NCBI GenBank assembly: GCA_001839685.1
Contig: MLAK01001030.1
Span: 1-38,076 of the forward strand
Source: Tritrichomonas foetus
Taxonomy: Eukaryota > Parabasalia > Tritrichomonadida > Tritrichomonadidae
Reading direction: 5' to 3'
DNA: 38,076 bases
The translations under genes and the position numbers were made by a program. This document shows, piece by piece, positions 18,119-28,400 of this stretch. Position 1 is the first letter of the stretch. Each line of letters starts with the position of its first letter. A model generated the notes under the pieces. It saw only the letters and a list, made by a program, of their open reading frames with translations. It did no database searches and had not been told where the DNA came from.

Positions 18119-18121
18119 TCA
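18119..18121 (+). promoter_or_regulatory. Initiator TCATA of the membrane-protein gene
   Basis: TTTTCATATGACATG: TCATA fits the trichomonad initiator consensus TCA-pyrimidine-A/T. Transcription from the A at 18121 would leave a seven-base leader before the ATG at 18128. Confidence 0.5.
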
Positions 18122-18127
18122 TATGAC

Positions 18128-19210
18128 ATGTCATTCAATTTTCCCATGATAAACTTTTTATCGATACTCCTCGCGATGGGTGTATCGATGATTCAAATCG
18201 ACCAAACAAATGAGCCGCACAAATCCAATAATACATGTTCGCACATTATCGTAAGTTCGTATGGCATGAAACAATTTTCGGCCAATCTTCGTCCAAATGA
18301 ACTCGTTTGTATAAATATTACGATTTTCGATTATTTCATAGTCTTAAATCAAATGCCGGAAGATTCAATTATTTATGAATATCGATCAAATCCTAATGGA
18401 ACGGAAAGGTATCTTTATTCACAGACAAGTTTAGATCAGCTTAATATTTACATGCATATTCCTTCACCATTTGCATCGCAGACAATTTATTCAAAAAAAG
18501 GCGGTTTTGTTTCTTTTGCGTATGGGTCACTTCCTGATCTCTGCTCAACTGGTATAATTTTTACAAATAGTCAACATATTGATTCAATTATATTTTCAGG
18601 AACAGAAGATCGCCCATACCACATCGATATTAATGATGATTTATGTATTGTTTCAACAATTCCGGCAATTCAATCATATTCTTTGAGTATGCAAACAGAA
18701 AAGTGTTGTGATAAGCTTTTTTTTTATAAATCAATGATTCCACAAAGTGTCTTTGGTGGTTCTATCTCTGAAACTTTCGACGTTGATGCAACCGAAGAGC
18801 CCGCTATTTTTAGATTCGTTTCTGACAATAAAACAGATGAATATAAATACATAAAAGTGATCATGGGCTCAGATGGACTCTTCCCTTTTGAAGCAGGAAT
18901 TGTTTTCTATGATCCTTTAAACAACTCTAATGTTTGTCCTGATGGAAAGTGTAATTTTTCTGATTATTTTGATATTCGAGCAATTATTTATTTAATATTA
19001 GGAATTATACTCATTATTTTATCATTTTCGTTGATTTTTTATTTCTCTGCAAGGTGTTTTTGTCCACACTTTGTCATATATACAGCTACCCAGAATCATC
19101 AAACATCTGAAAATAATGACTTGTTTGGAAATAGCGTATCCTCTGTTGAAAGTAGGGGTGAAATTGCGGGATATTTTGCCTTAGATCCAATTCTTCGTCC
19201 AAAGGAGTGA
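18128..19210 (+). CDS. Type I membrane protein of unknown function
   Basis: This 360-residue protein has a signal peptide (hydrophobic residues about 8-21), an ectodomain of about 260 residues, one transmembrane helix (about 284-307) and a cytoplasmic tail of about 50 residues. The ectodomain has roughly ten cysteines, including a CC pair (193-194), and six possible N-glycosylation sites (Asn34, 63, 90, 234, 265 and 276). The segment after the membrane is Cys-rich (ARCFCPH). I do not recognise the family. It may be a surface or endomembrane glycoprotein. A second ATG at codon 7 would also keep the signal peptide; the initiator position favours the first. Confidence 0.75.
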   Translation: MSFNFPMINFLSILLAMGVSMIQIDQTNEPHKSNNTCSHIIVSSYGMKQFSANLRPNELVCINITIFDYFIVLNQMPEDSIIYEYRSNPNGTERYLYSQTSLDQLNIYMHIPSPFASQTIYSKKGGFVSFAYGSLPDLCSTGIIFTNSQHIDSIIFSGTEDRPYHIDINDDLCIVSTIPAIQSYSLSMQTEKCCDKLFFYKSMIPQSVFGGSISETFDVDATEEPAIFRFVSDNKTDEYKYIKVIMGSDGLFPFEAGIVFYDPLNNSNVCPDGKCNFSDYFDIRAIIYLILGIILIILSFSLIFYFSARCFCPHFVIYTATQNHQTSENNDLFGNSVSSVESRGEIAGYFALDPILRPKE

Positions 19211-19442
19211 TTTTATATATAGATAATAGATTTCGTGCTTTTGTGATAATTCTTTCTTGTTGTTTGAATAATAAATGTTTTTAATTTCAAATTTTATTTG
19301 TAAATGTTTTTTTCTTTTTAATACAATGAATGCCTCAACTGATTCAAGAAAAGAAAAATCCCTGGAATGAACCTCTATTTTAATAAACACAAAACAAAAA
19401 TGGTTACAGATAAAATATAAGTTTAATAACATGAATGGGCAT

Positions 19443-21248
19443 TTACCATGATGGATTATTCATATTTTTAATTTCTTCAAGTTGAGCTGATAATGTATCA
19501 ACGCTGTATTTTCCATTACCAACAATATCTTCATCAGTAATTGTTTGGTATTGTTGAACCATATCTTGCGCCATTTGGACTTGTTCTTCGTTCATTCCTT
19601 CCAGTTCCCTGTTGGTGTAAAAGAAGTATGCACGCTGAAGAAATCCTTTAATATAAGAAGGATAATCATTAATTGTTTCAGGACTCTGTAAAATAACAGT
19701 TTCCATCTCTTGAAATACTGTCTCTGGATTTAATAATCTCTCAATAGACTCTGTGATATTATTCAATCTGATTTCGACAGGTGATTTCATAATCAAAAAT
19801 GGCGGTCTTCCATTAAACATCGGATGGAATGAATCCAAAGCATTTGAAAGTTCTTGAAGTTGGCGTTGATTTATCTCACTTTTATTGTATTGATAATATT
19901 CGCTAAACTTTGTCATTAATAAAGGTAATCTCTGTTCAGTTGTTGTTGCAATTGTTGCAGCAACTGCTGATAAAAGCGTATCAACAGGAACAACATCAAA
20001 AAGTGCATTTTCCAGATTTTGAACAGCTTCTAGTGCACTAAATGAATCAGCACCTGATAAATAAGAATCACCACTTAATAAAGAAAGGCACAAATTAAGT
20101 GTTTCGCTGGCAATTTCAACTGGAATTTGATTAATTATTGATATTAACAAACGAATGCAATTTGAACCATTTTCTAAAACTTGTGGTGATTTAGAAAAGG
20201 TATTCATTGTTTGAATAATATTATTAATTAGATCAATCGGCTTAGGTGGCCTTGCATCTCCCTCCATTGCTTGTAAATAAGTTACAAGCATTTTTACAGC
20301 TACTTCGGAAGTCACGTTTGATGGAATTTTTGCAAAAGTTGGCGGTGGAGGATTTGAGGCTTCTAAACCTTCAGGATAATAAGTTACTTCGAATTTTTGT
20401 AATGCTTCTTCACACATTGAAGAAATATGTTGATCTGGAAGTTCAAGTCCAGCTCTAATTCTTGGATAGACATTCTTTGTATCATATTGAATTAACTGTG
20501 ATAATACATTTATTGAATGTCCACGAATAATAGGATCACTAAAAGCTTGATATATCAAAACTGTCACTAAAATACTAGCTTCATTTTCTCTGATTGGTAA
20601 TTCTTTTTCTGCTATCAGAAGAGGCAAAAATGAATTCAAAAAGTAAAGAGCTGATAGTTGGCAATTTGAAATTTCTTCACATACAAATATTACAAGTGCA
20701 CAGTATAAAATAATAAAATCACGGAAATAAATAAGGCTATTATTTTGCTGTTTCAATAAAGTCTTGTATTTTTCAAAAACTGAAGAAAGATCAGGGATAT
20801 TCTTTTTTTCAATTTCAGATGGAGGAATGCCTTCTGCCAAACTTAATCGTGAGATTTTTCGTTTGGAAGAAGGAATTTTGGTAGTTGCTTTGTTTTTCAG
20901 TCGCTGGCGAAGAGTTGACAAGGCTGATGGAAAAGATGCTGAGAAAAAGTCGTTTTCAAAATAACTGTTTCCAATCGTACGAACATAATTATAGAAATCA
21001 TCAATTAAATCTGAATTATTTTTCAATTTCGGCTTTCCTTGAAGAGAAGAAGGAAGTTTTCTTGACTCAAGAGCGCTTTCTGTTGGCTCTAGTTTGAAAA
21101 TAGTTTTGATTTTTGGATCCTTTTTCGATTGATAAGTTGATATTCTGGATTTTGTAGGTTTGGGAATATTACTCCTTGTAGACTTACCAAGAGGAACAAT
21201 TCCACTGTCTTTAGCTACACTATGACGATGTACTGGAAGTTTGCTCAT
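19443..21248 (-). CDS. HEAT-like protein with two [S/T]xIP motifs (CLASP/TOG-like?)
   Basis: The ATG at 21248 gives 601 residues; a TTG seven codons upstream is not a likely start. Residues 1-60 are basic and Ser/Pro/Lys-rich and contain SNIP (26-29) flanked by Arg and Lys. A second motif, TKIP (123-126), is followed by SSKRK. Such SxIP motifs in basic, disordered regions bind the EB1 family at microtubule plus ends. Residues about 155-590 are mostly helical, with HEAT-like pairs (ENEASILVTVLIYQAFSD; GHSINVLSQLIQYDT) and a Pro-rich interruption near 300. A microtubule regulator of the CLASP or XMAP215 kind would fit, but no TOG domain can be confirmed by eye. The stop reads TAAA. Confidence 0.45.
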   Translation of the reverse strand: MSKLPVHRHSVAKDSGIVPLGKSTRSNIPKPTKSRISTYQSKKDPKIKTIFKLEPTESALESRKLPSSLQGKPKLKNNSDLIDDFYNYVRTIGNSYFENDFFSASFPSALSTLRQRLKNKATTKIPSSKRKISRLSLAEGIPPSEIEKKNIPDLSSVFEKYKTLLKQQNNSLIYFRDFIILYCALVIFVCEEISNCQLSALYFLNSFLPLLIAEKELPIRENEASILVTVLIYQAFSDPIIRGHSINVLSQLIQYDTKNVYPRIRAGLELPDQHISSMCEEALQKFEVTYYPEGLEASNPPPPTFAKIPSNVTSEVAVKMLVTYLQAMEGDARPPKPIDLINNIIQTMNTFSKSPQVLENGSNCIRLLISIINQIPVEIASETLNLCLSLLSGDSYLSGADSFSALEAVQNLENALFDVVPVDTLLSAVAATIATTTEQRLPLLMTKFSEYYQYNKSEINQRQLQELSNALDSFHPMFNGRPPFLIMKSPVEIRLNNITESIERLLNPETVFQEMETVILQSPETINDYPSYIKGFLQRAYFFYTNRELEGMNEEQVQMAQDMVQQYQTITDEDIVGNGKYSVDTLSAQLEEIKNMNNPSW

Positions 21249-21520
21249 TATTATCGAAACAAGAGGCAATGCCGTTTATTAATTCAAGGTGAACGTTTAC
21301 TAATTAAATATAACCATTTTTTCAACAATAACAATAACTGTTATTGTGTCAATTGAACATGGACAACTCTGGCGATCATTGACTTAAGCAGAATATAGAG
21401 TTTGACTCCAAATTAAAAGATAAAGTGATATTTTCTTGTTTAATAAAATGGTTTTCAAGATATATCGTATTGCATAGAGATAGTTTAATATTAAATAAAA
21501 TAAAATAATAAATAAATAAA

Positions 21521-23104
21521 TCATGCCATGAAATATTCATCTCTTTGATGAAACAGGTTCTTTGTTTGTGCAATTGCCTTTAATTCCTGGCAAAATTCAA
21601 TTAAAGTAACTATATTATTGAATGTTCCATTTCCATCAGTTTGCCCATCAGCGAGTATTTCATATGCATTTTCAATATTAGTTCGTGTATCACTTTTCTT
21701 TCCAACCCTTCTTTTCGCTGTTGTACAAAGTGTCTGTAAAGTTTTCACGAGTCCATTTTCGCAATCATCTGAGAGTGCAAAGAAAGTTGCACCTTGGTCA
21801 GATAAAGAAGCAATTAATGAAAAGAATTCAGTCAATGCTAGATTCAATCTCAATCCATTATCAAGGAAATTATCAAACAGCTTGAGAACTTTTTGAAGTG
21901 TCTCGGAAATTTCCCAATCAGATGAATTGGAAATAGTATTTATGGAAGAAAAATTTAAATTTACACGACTTTCTGCATTTTTCGCATGAAGCATCATGTC
22001 TGATTTCACAAACCATTCTGGTGGTAACAAAGCCAAAAAGTCCAAAAACAAATTTATGTTTTGTTTTTCAGGTGGTGCTTCAAATTTTGGAATGGAATGT
22101 TCAATAATTAACGCTATACAACGAATTGCTAAAATTATGATGTTTTCATTTTTTGAATCCAAATATTCATTGATATGTGTCTGAACAAATTCCATGACCG
22201 GCTTAATAATATGAATTGTATTAAATGCAGTCAAAATATAAATCGAACTCTTCAAAGAATTCACCATACTTGAGGATGAAGAATTGGTGGGATTTTCAAT
22301 TAGTGGCTTGAAAATTTCTTGTTCAAAAATTGTGTAAAATGATGCTACAAAATCAGGTGGTGCTGATTGAAGTGCAATGTCTAAGAAAAGAATAAATTGT
22401 CTCTTTTTTGGATTAACTGAGCATTTTTCAACACAACCTTTAACAAAGCGGACCAAATTTTGAATGAATTGTGTAGAATTCACTAAAAATGAATGAAGTG
22501 TTTTATTATATTTTGTTTGTGCAAGGAGAGGGAAAATAAACTCACCAATATCATTATATTTCATTGATATGTTTTTCGCCAATTCCGATAAAAATGGAGC
22601 TGAATTTTCAGAAACAATAAATTTTTCAATATCGTCTGGATAACGGTTTAAATGCTCTAAAATTGAATCCATTAATATCTCAAATTTCCCTGGGTCTGAA
22701 ATTTGAGACAATTGAAGGAGTTTGTTGACAGCATCAATAATGAAAGGTTCATTTAAGTGGAAAGAGAGTGGCTCAAATGTAAATTCAATAAAAAATGGTA
22801 TTACTTCATTGATGAAACCATTTGGTATATCGGCCTCAGCAAAGGCAACAAGTTTTGATGGAATTTGATGGGATGTTAAAATCTCGATGACGCTTTGTTT
22901 CGTGCCCTGTTCGGCTGAAAGCTTGATCACTTCCAGTAAATCTTGAATAAGCGAATGAAGTTTGAGAAGCGAATCTGGGGAATTGTCAAGGGTGCAATTG
23001 CAAATTGATTGCCAAATATGAGTAGCTTCATCGCCATCGGCTTCCACTTGTGGTGCAATAACGTTTGAGATTTGTTTTGCGAGGAGAGAAAGAAAGCTTG
23101 ACAT
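21521..23104 (-). CDS. FHIP/RAI16-like protein (Hook-complex subunit)
   Basis: The 527-residue protein is all-helical. Residues 20-150 follow the pattern of the FHIP (FTS-Hook-interacting, RAI16-like) family: a Trp near residue 30 (HIWQSICNCTL), a helix leading to EILTSHQIPSKLVAFAEADIPNGF, then EVIPFFIEFTFEPLSFHLNEPFI and VNKLLQL. In animals FHIP proteins join Hook and FTS and link early endosomes to dynein. The rest (about 160-520) has further helices, with no motif I can name. The similarity is in the pattern of hydrophobic and conserved positions, judged by eye. If correct, it adds to the dynein-related content of the window. Confidence 0.5.
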   Translation of the reverse strand: MSSFLSLLAKQISNVIAPQVEADGDEATHIWQSICNCTLDNSPDSLLKLHSLIQDLLEVIKLSAEQGTKQSVIEILTSHQIPSKLVAFAEADIPNGFINEVIPFFIEFTFEPLSFHLNEPFIIDAVNKLLQLSQISDPGKFEILMDSILEHLNRYPDDIEKFIVSENSAPFLSELAKNISMKYNDIGEFIFPLLAQTKYNKTLHSFLVNSTQFIQNLVRFVKGCVEKCSVNPKKRQFILFLDIALQSAPPDFVASFYTIFEQEIFKPLIENPTNSSSSSMVNSLKSSIYILTAFNTIHIIKPVMEFVQTHINEYLDSKNENIIILAIRCIALIIEHSIPKFEAPPEKQNINLFLDFLALLPPEWFVKSDMMLHAKNAESRVNLNFSSINTISNSSDWEISETLQKVLKLFDNFLDNGLRLNLALTEFFSLIASLSDQGATFFALSDDCENGLVKTLQTLCTTAKRRVGKKSDTRTNIENAYEILADGQTDGNGTFNNIVTLIEFCQELKAIAQTKNLFHQRDEYFMA

Positions 23105-23659
23105 TAATGAAGGTTGAGTAAATTCACTTTTGACATCCTATCGTCATTCGACCAAATAAAGCATTGAAAAAATAAATTTACTTTTTTACATTCATTCGCT
23201 GTAATCATCATATATTGAGATTATCATACGTGAAAAGAAAAAAATATGTATATATCTCAAAGTTGATAAAACTTGTATGACAAAATCTCATCGAATTTGA
23301 ATTCGAGAAAAATGAAATCAATTCGATCAGAAAATAAAGCGCTTATCTAAATTTAGAATATGAGTTAAAAGTTTTGTTAAATAGATTTATTAATTCTTAT
23401 AGTTTAGTTTTTGAAATAAAAAAAATTGTCAAGAATAAAATCCGCATAAATAAAAAAAGGTATACCCCTGCTTAACGATTTGAAAGAAAGACAAAAATTC
23501 ACCTTTAGAATTGACCAAACTTAGTAATCTTTTCCAGGTTTGATCGCAATGTAGAGGTAGAGGTGTTTCAAAAGCCATATTCAATTGAAACCTTCCTTAA
23601 ATGAAAAATTCCAAAATCAAATTAAAATATTACAAATATTCTGACCCTATGCAATGTTT
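23105..23659. other. Intergenic, no gene seen
   Basis: The stretch carries the promoter of the FHIP-like gene on its left and the 3' end of the small membrane-protein gene on its right. It is AT-rich, with no ORF or structured RNA that I can support. Confidence 0.55.
23108..23110 (-). promoter_or_regulatory. Initiator-like TCATT of the FHIP-like gene
   Basis: On the minus strand, CTTCATTAATG: TCATT fits the trichomonad initiator consensus. The A at 23108 would give a four-base leader. Confidence 0.45.
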
Positions 23660-24040
23660 CTAATTCCGTATAATTTCGTGCTTTTGTGCGATTACATTTG
23701 ATACTTGCTCTTCAACTTCAATCATTAAAAGCTTGTCTGCAATCCACCAAATTAACGAAAATAGAAATATCAAGCAAAAAACGACAATTAGAATCGCAAA
23801 GCAGCTCGACGGTTGGGTATTGTTGTATGGAGTTCTAAGCTGAGCAAAATCGTTTTTCAGCGAACTTTCCAAACCAAAAAGATTTGGTTCTGTAATTAAT
23901 GTTTCGAGATCTCCGTTTCCTTGAACTTCATTGGCGTCTATAACCCATGGGACTGACTTGCAAACGACAGGAGAAACAGCGAATCGTACTTTTTTTTCTG
24001 ACTTGATTGATGGGATTTCTGGTTTTTCTACCGTAATCAT
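23660..24040 (-). CDS. Small single-pass membrane protein with PP1-docking-like KVRF
   Basis: The ATG at 24040 gives 126 residues; the TTG seven codons upstream is not credible. Residues 1-79 are hydrophilic, residues 80-101 form one membrane helix (CFAILIVVFCLIFLFSLIWW), and about 25 residues follow. With no signal peptide, the N-terminus probably faces the cytoplasm. Residues 16-20 (KKVRF) match the RVxF motif by which regulatory subunits grip protein phosphatase 1. A hydrophobic pair (VV) five residues later and a Trp at 32 recall extended PP1-docking peptides. PP1 targeting to a membrane is an inference; short motifs also occur by chance. The leader contains GTTCAATAAAA before the ATG. 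Confidence 0.6.
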   Translation of the reverse strand: MITVEKPEIPSIKSEKKVRFAVSPVVCKSVPWVIDANEVQGNGDLETLITEPNLFGLESSLKNDFAQLRTPYNNTQPSSCFAILIVVFCLIFLFSLIWWIADKLLMIEVEEQVSNVIAQKHEIIRN

Positions 24041-24046
24041 TTTTAT

Positions 24047-24049
24047 TGA
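24047..24049 (-). promoter_or_regulatory. Initiator-like TCA of the small membrane-protein gene
   Basis: On the minus strand, GTTCAATAAAA precedes the ATG at 24040. The A at 24047 would give a seven-base leader. Confidence 0.35.
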
Positions 24050-24215
24050 ACGATGTTTCAACTTTTTCTGAAATTATTCACTCAATCGAAATATTCAAAA
24101 AGCTGATTTCTTCAACAACTTTTTGAATGTACTATATTTTTCTTCAGAATTTAGGGCCATATAAATACGGAAAAAGTTATGATGATAACTGAGGTGAACT
24201 TACAAACTCGTCTCA

Positions 24216-25140
24216 ATGAATTTCAAGACACATCACTGTTGCAATTGTATAACTAATTTGATTTCAAAGATGCAAATTCCATTTGATGAATCGAAAATTT
24301 TTGATATTTCATTTTTCAATTCATATTTTCATCCGATAATAAATAACTCACCATTAATCACCATTGGTAGCATCATAAAGTGTAGTTCTATTTTTCACAT
24401 CATTTGTGTTGAAAAAGCTGTTATTTCTTTGACTAGAAGATGAAAGAATCAAACTTCACTCTTGAGGAATCACTATTAATAACACAATTATATCAATATT
24501 GTTTAGAAAAGAAGAAATTAGTTTTTCCTGTTGATCAAGGAAAATATTTCTTCCATGATTTTTATCATTGTCCGTTTCAAAAAGAAAACGAAATAGATGA
24601 TGATGAAAATGATATTCTGAACTATTATCATCATGTTCGAACAGGATTCAAACAAAAAGAAAGAGTGAAAAACGAAAAAATGTTTGAATTAATTGAAAAT
24701 TCTGTTTGTCCTCTCTTTCTTTTCATTATTAAAAGAATATATTTCAAAACAAAATGTTTTTAATTTGATCAAACATTTTTAAATTTCATGAATAAAAAAG
24801 CAGAATATCAAATCTTTCGTGATGAAACATGTTCAAAACAACGATTTTTGAAATTACAGAAAATTCGAACAGAAATCCAAACCAAAACAAAAATTTAATT
24901 AGGAATTCATCTTGAAACATTATCAATTGTTGTTTTATTTCTTTTTCCCTAATTTAAACGAATTATTGAAAACAGCTTTAGAAATTATTCATGGAAAATC
25001 ATTCGATGATGATGATGTTAACAAAACTGTTTCAATTTCACACTCCTTGATCCAAAAAAAATCACTCAACTAATTATTAAAAAACAAAAACCACTTCTTT
25101 TTCTCAATCTGGTAAATTAAACCTAAAACCCAAGACATCA
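24216..25140 (+). pseudogene. Decayed gene, family not recognised
   Basis: Several open frames follow each other on the plus strand and look coding in composition: 24216-24443 (75 codons), 24440-24763 (107 codons, overlapping the first by ATGA), 24788-24898 (36 codons), then a frame without ATG to about 25073 (HYQLLFYFFFPNLNELLKTA) and, one frame over, LDPKKITQLIIKKQKPLLFL ending near 25125. The first ATG is preceded directly by TCTCA, like real genes here. The pattern fits one gene of about 300 codons broken by frameshifts and stops. Alternatively the 107-codon frame alone is a real small gene, or errors in the assembly broke an intact gene. No known domain was recognised. Confidence 0.4.
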
Positions 25141-25413
25141 AATTCAACAATAATAAATGAATTTTATTCTGGATTCGAATAACTTAGAAATTTTCATTTA
25201 TATTTTTATGTATGTGCTTTATCGCATTTGATCAAGCTGACGACAAAAAAAATGTGAGTTGACATTATTAAATCGTTTTGTTGATTGTTTCTCACTCTTC
25301 TTTGGTATGAAGTTAAAAAAAAAAAAAAAAAAGATAAAACAAAAAACTATTTATGATTTTATTTCATTTAATTTACAAACAAATATATACAGTGGGGAAA
25401 AAAAAACATTATG
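25141..25413. other. Intergenic with an 18-A homopolymer
   Basis: A run of about 18 A lies at 25315-25332. The rest is AT-rich and contains the 3' end of the helicase gene. No gene is seen. Confidence 0.6.
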
Positions 25414-28400
25414 TTAAGTTTTGAATGCATTTTTCAACTGTGAAAAGAAATTTGGTTTCATTAGTGGTTGCTGTTGTTTCTGTTGAGTTTGATGTTGAGC
25501 TTGTTGAGTTTGATGGTGAATCTCCTGTTGAGCTTGAGGTGGATTTGGTGAAGAAGTTGGATTTTGTGGATTCATTCTGTTTGTTGGTCTGAATGGAGGT
25601 CTTGGTGTTGCTGGAAAAATTGCCGTATTTCCATTATTTATTGGTGCAGAAACAGTTCGATTAAAATTCTGCGTGGCAACTTGATTATTTCCGGTTTCTG
25701 AAGTTAAATTTGCATTGTCACTATTAGTGTTATTGCTGGTATTGTTATTATTTATGGTTAGATGTTGATGTTGCTGTTGTTGCTGTTGTTGAAATCTTTG
25801 TTGCATTTTATTGAAGACTTGTTGCTGTTGAATTCGAGACATTTGAGGGACTTGTGGAATTCTTGGAGGGTTTGAAGATGTTCGAACTGGTTGTGGGGTC
25901 AATTTTGCAGCTTCCTCTTCTCCTTCGAATTTCACAATTGCTTCGATAAAATATTTCCCATACGTTTCTGCTCGATTTCTGGTCATTTTAGGTAATTCTA
26001 ATAAATCTTTAATGCTTTTCGGTCTATTTTTCGTTATCGATTTCAATAAAGGTGTGGATAAAATAGATATTGGATCTGTTCCATTATCCAATGATAAATG
26101 TCTCCTTAATCGATTTAATAAATTATAAAGACGAGAATCAGATTCAGAAAATCCTTCGGGAGTTGCAGCAACTTCATCCTCAATTTCCATTTTTGGAAAT
26201 CCATTTTTTAGATATTGATTATAATTTTTTCCAGGTGCAAAATATTGAATTGAGCCATGTTGAATTAATTTAATTCTATTTTTCAGAATATTTTTCTCAA
26301 GAAGAATTGGAAAAACTTGATATAATAAATTATCTCTTAATTTATAATTAATTCCTCGTCCGAATTGTGGAATTTCGGAATCTCTGCATGCACGAATTTT
26401 TTGAGAATTTATTCCAATATAAACAGAAATTACATGTCTTGATGTAGGATAAGGGGACTGATCTGGTCTGTTATGTGTAATGGCTTCAATAATTTCACAC
26501 ATTTCTCTGGCAGCATCAGTTACATCAACATTTACAAATTTGCACATTCCTTTTTCACGCCTAGCACAATTATCACATGTCTCATTACAATTTTCTGGAT
26601 TAAAGTTCTCACTAAAGTAATTTAGCATTAAAACACGACGGCATGTCTTTCTATCGATGCAATAATTTGTCATAGAATCTAAAAGCTCGGTTTCAATCTG
26701 AATTCGAGTATCATCTTTTTTCTGATCATTTTGATAATCATGTGTAATTAGGTGATGTACTCGGTATTTATCATTAATATTAAATAACAATAAGCAATAA
26801 GAACGCTGTCCATCACGACCAGCACGACCACTTTCTTGATAGTACGATTCCATACTTTTTGGCATTGTATGATGAATAACAAACCTAACATCAGGTTTAT
26901 CAATACCCATACCAAATGCCAATGTTGCAACAATTATATTTATTTTTCCAAGTGTCCATTGTTTTTGGACTTCATGTCTTTCTTCAATACTTTTCATTTT
27001 TGCATGATAGTATTTGCAGCTTAATCCATTATTATTCAAAAATGTACATAAATTTTCAGTATCATTCACAGACATACAAAAAATTAATCCGCATTTAGTT
27101 TCAAAATGATGTTCATAAATAAATTGTAAAATTGTATTATAAGATTGCATTTGATCACCTTTTTCACGCACTTCATAAATCAAATTAGGACGATTAAATG
27201 ACATTTGGAAAATTTGGCAATCAGGGATTTTTAATTCATTAATTATGTCTTTTTTAACTGCTGCTGTTGCTGTTGCAGTTAATGCCATAATTGGAGTACC
27301 AACAAACCTATCTTTAATTATATCTAATTGTGTATAACTTGGTCTAAAATCATGACCCCATTGAGAAACACAATGTGCTTCATCAATAACAAAACGAGTA
27401 ATCATATGTTTTTCATTCATTTGAAGAAGGGTGTTTAATAAATGAGACGAAGAAGATAATTTCTCTGGTGTAATAAAAAGGAACAAAACATCATTTTTCT
27501 TAATTCGATCAATAGTTGCAAAATATTCCGGTTGTGTAGTTTCACCAAGTAAAGCTAAAGTTGTAAGGCTTAAATCATTTAAAGAACGAACTTGATCTTT
27601 AATTAATGAAACTAAAGGTGAAATTACAATTGTTAATTTCTTTTCAACATAACCAGTAAGTTGATAACATAAAGATTTACCACCACCAGTTGGCATGAGT
27701 ACAAAAACATCTTTTCTATTTAAAGCAGCTTCAATTGCAGGAGCTTGACACCCCCGAAATTTCGCGTGATGAAATATTCTTCGATTAATATCGGAAATTG
27801 TTTGAAGTAGTTCTGGATTAACTGCATATAATTCTTCAGGAAACAACTCAAAAGCATTTGAATCGTCATCGGTTGCATTCTGATTATATTTTCGTGCATT
27901 TGAAATTAAATAATTACTTGATCCTGAATCAGCTGATTGTAAATGCGCTTCAAGGGTTTCTATTTGATCCCAAATTCGTCTTCTCATGTTTTTTATTGAT
28001 TCAATTTCTGGATTATTTTTATCATTACGTAATTTTTCAACAATTTCTTCTGACAAAATTGCTGAACGGTTTTGTAAATTTGCGAGATGTGTCAATTCTA
28101 ATTCTAAATGAGATTTTCCATTATCATTGAGAAGGGCATCAATATCATCTTCATCTGTTGAGGATTCATACATTCTTTCAAAAGGATTATCAAGTCGACG
28201 AAGAATTGGACGGGTGCGATTTAATTCCATAATTTTTTGATCGTCATCATCAGAATTGGATGAAAGGATGATCAAATCCTCTTCATCTTCTGGAATTTCA
28301 TCTTGTGTTGAATCTGTCAAAAATTTTCTTTGCTTTTCAATTGAAGTCTGTGGAGTGATATTTTGAAGATTATCCGTATTTATCCTTGTTGTAGGTTGTT

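Noticed and set aside
24440..24763. Treating the 107-codon frame as a confirmed gene
   Set aside because: The flanking decayed frames in other phases make a broken larger gene more likely; I list it within the pseudogene instead.
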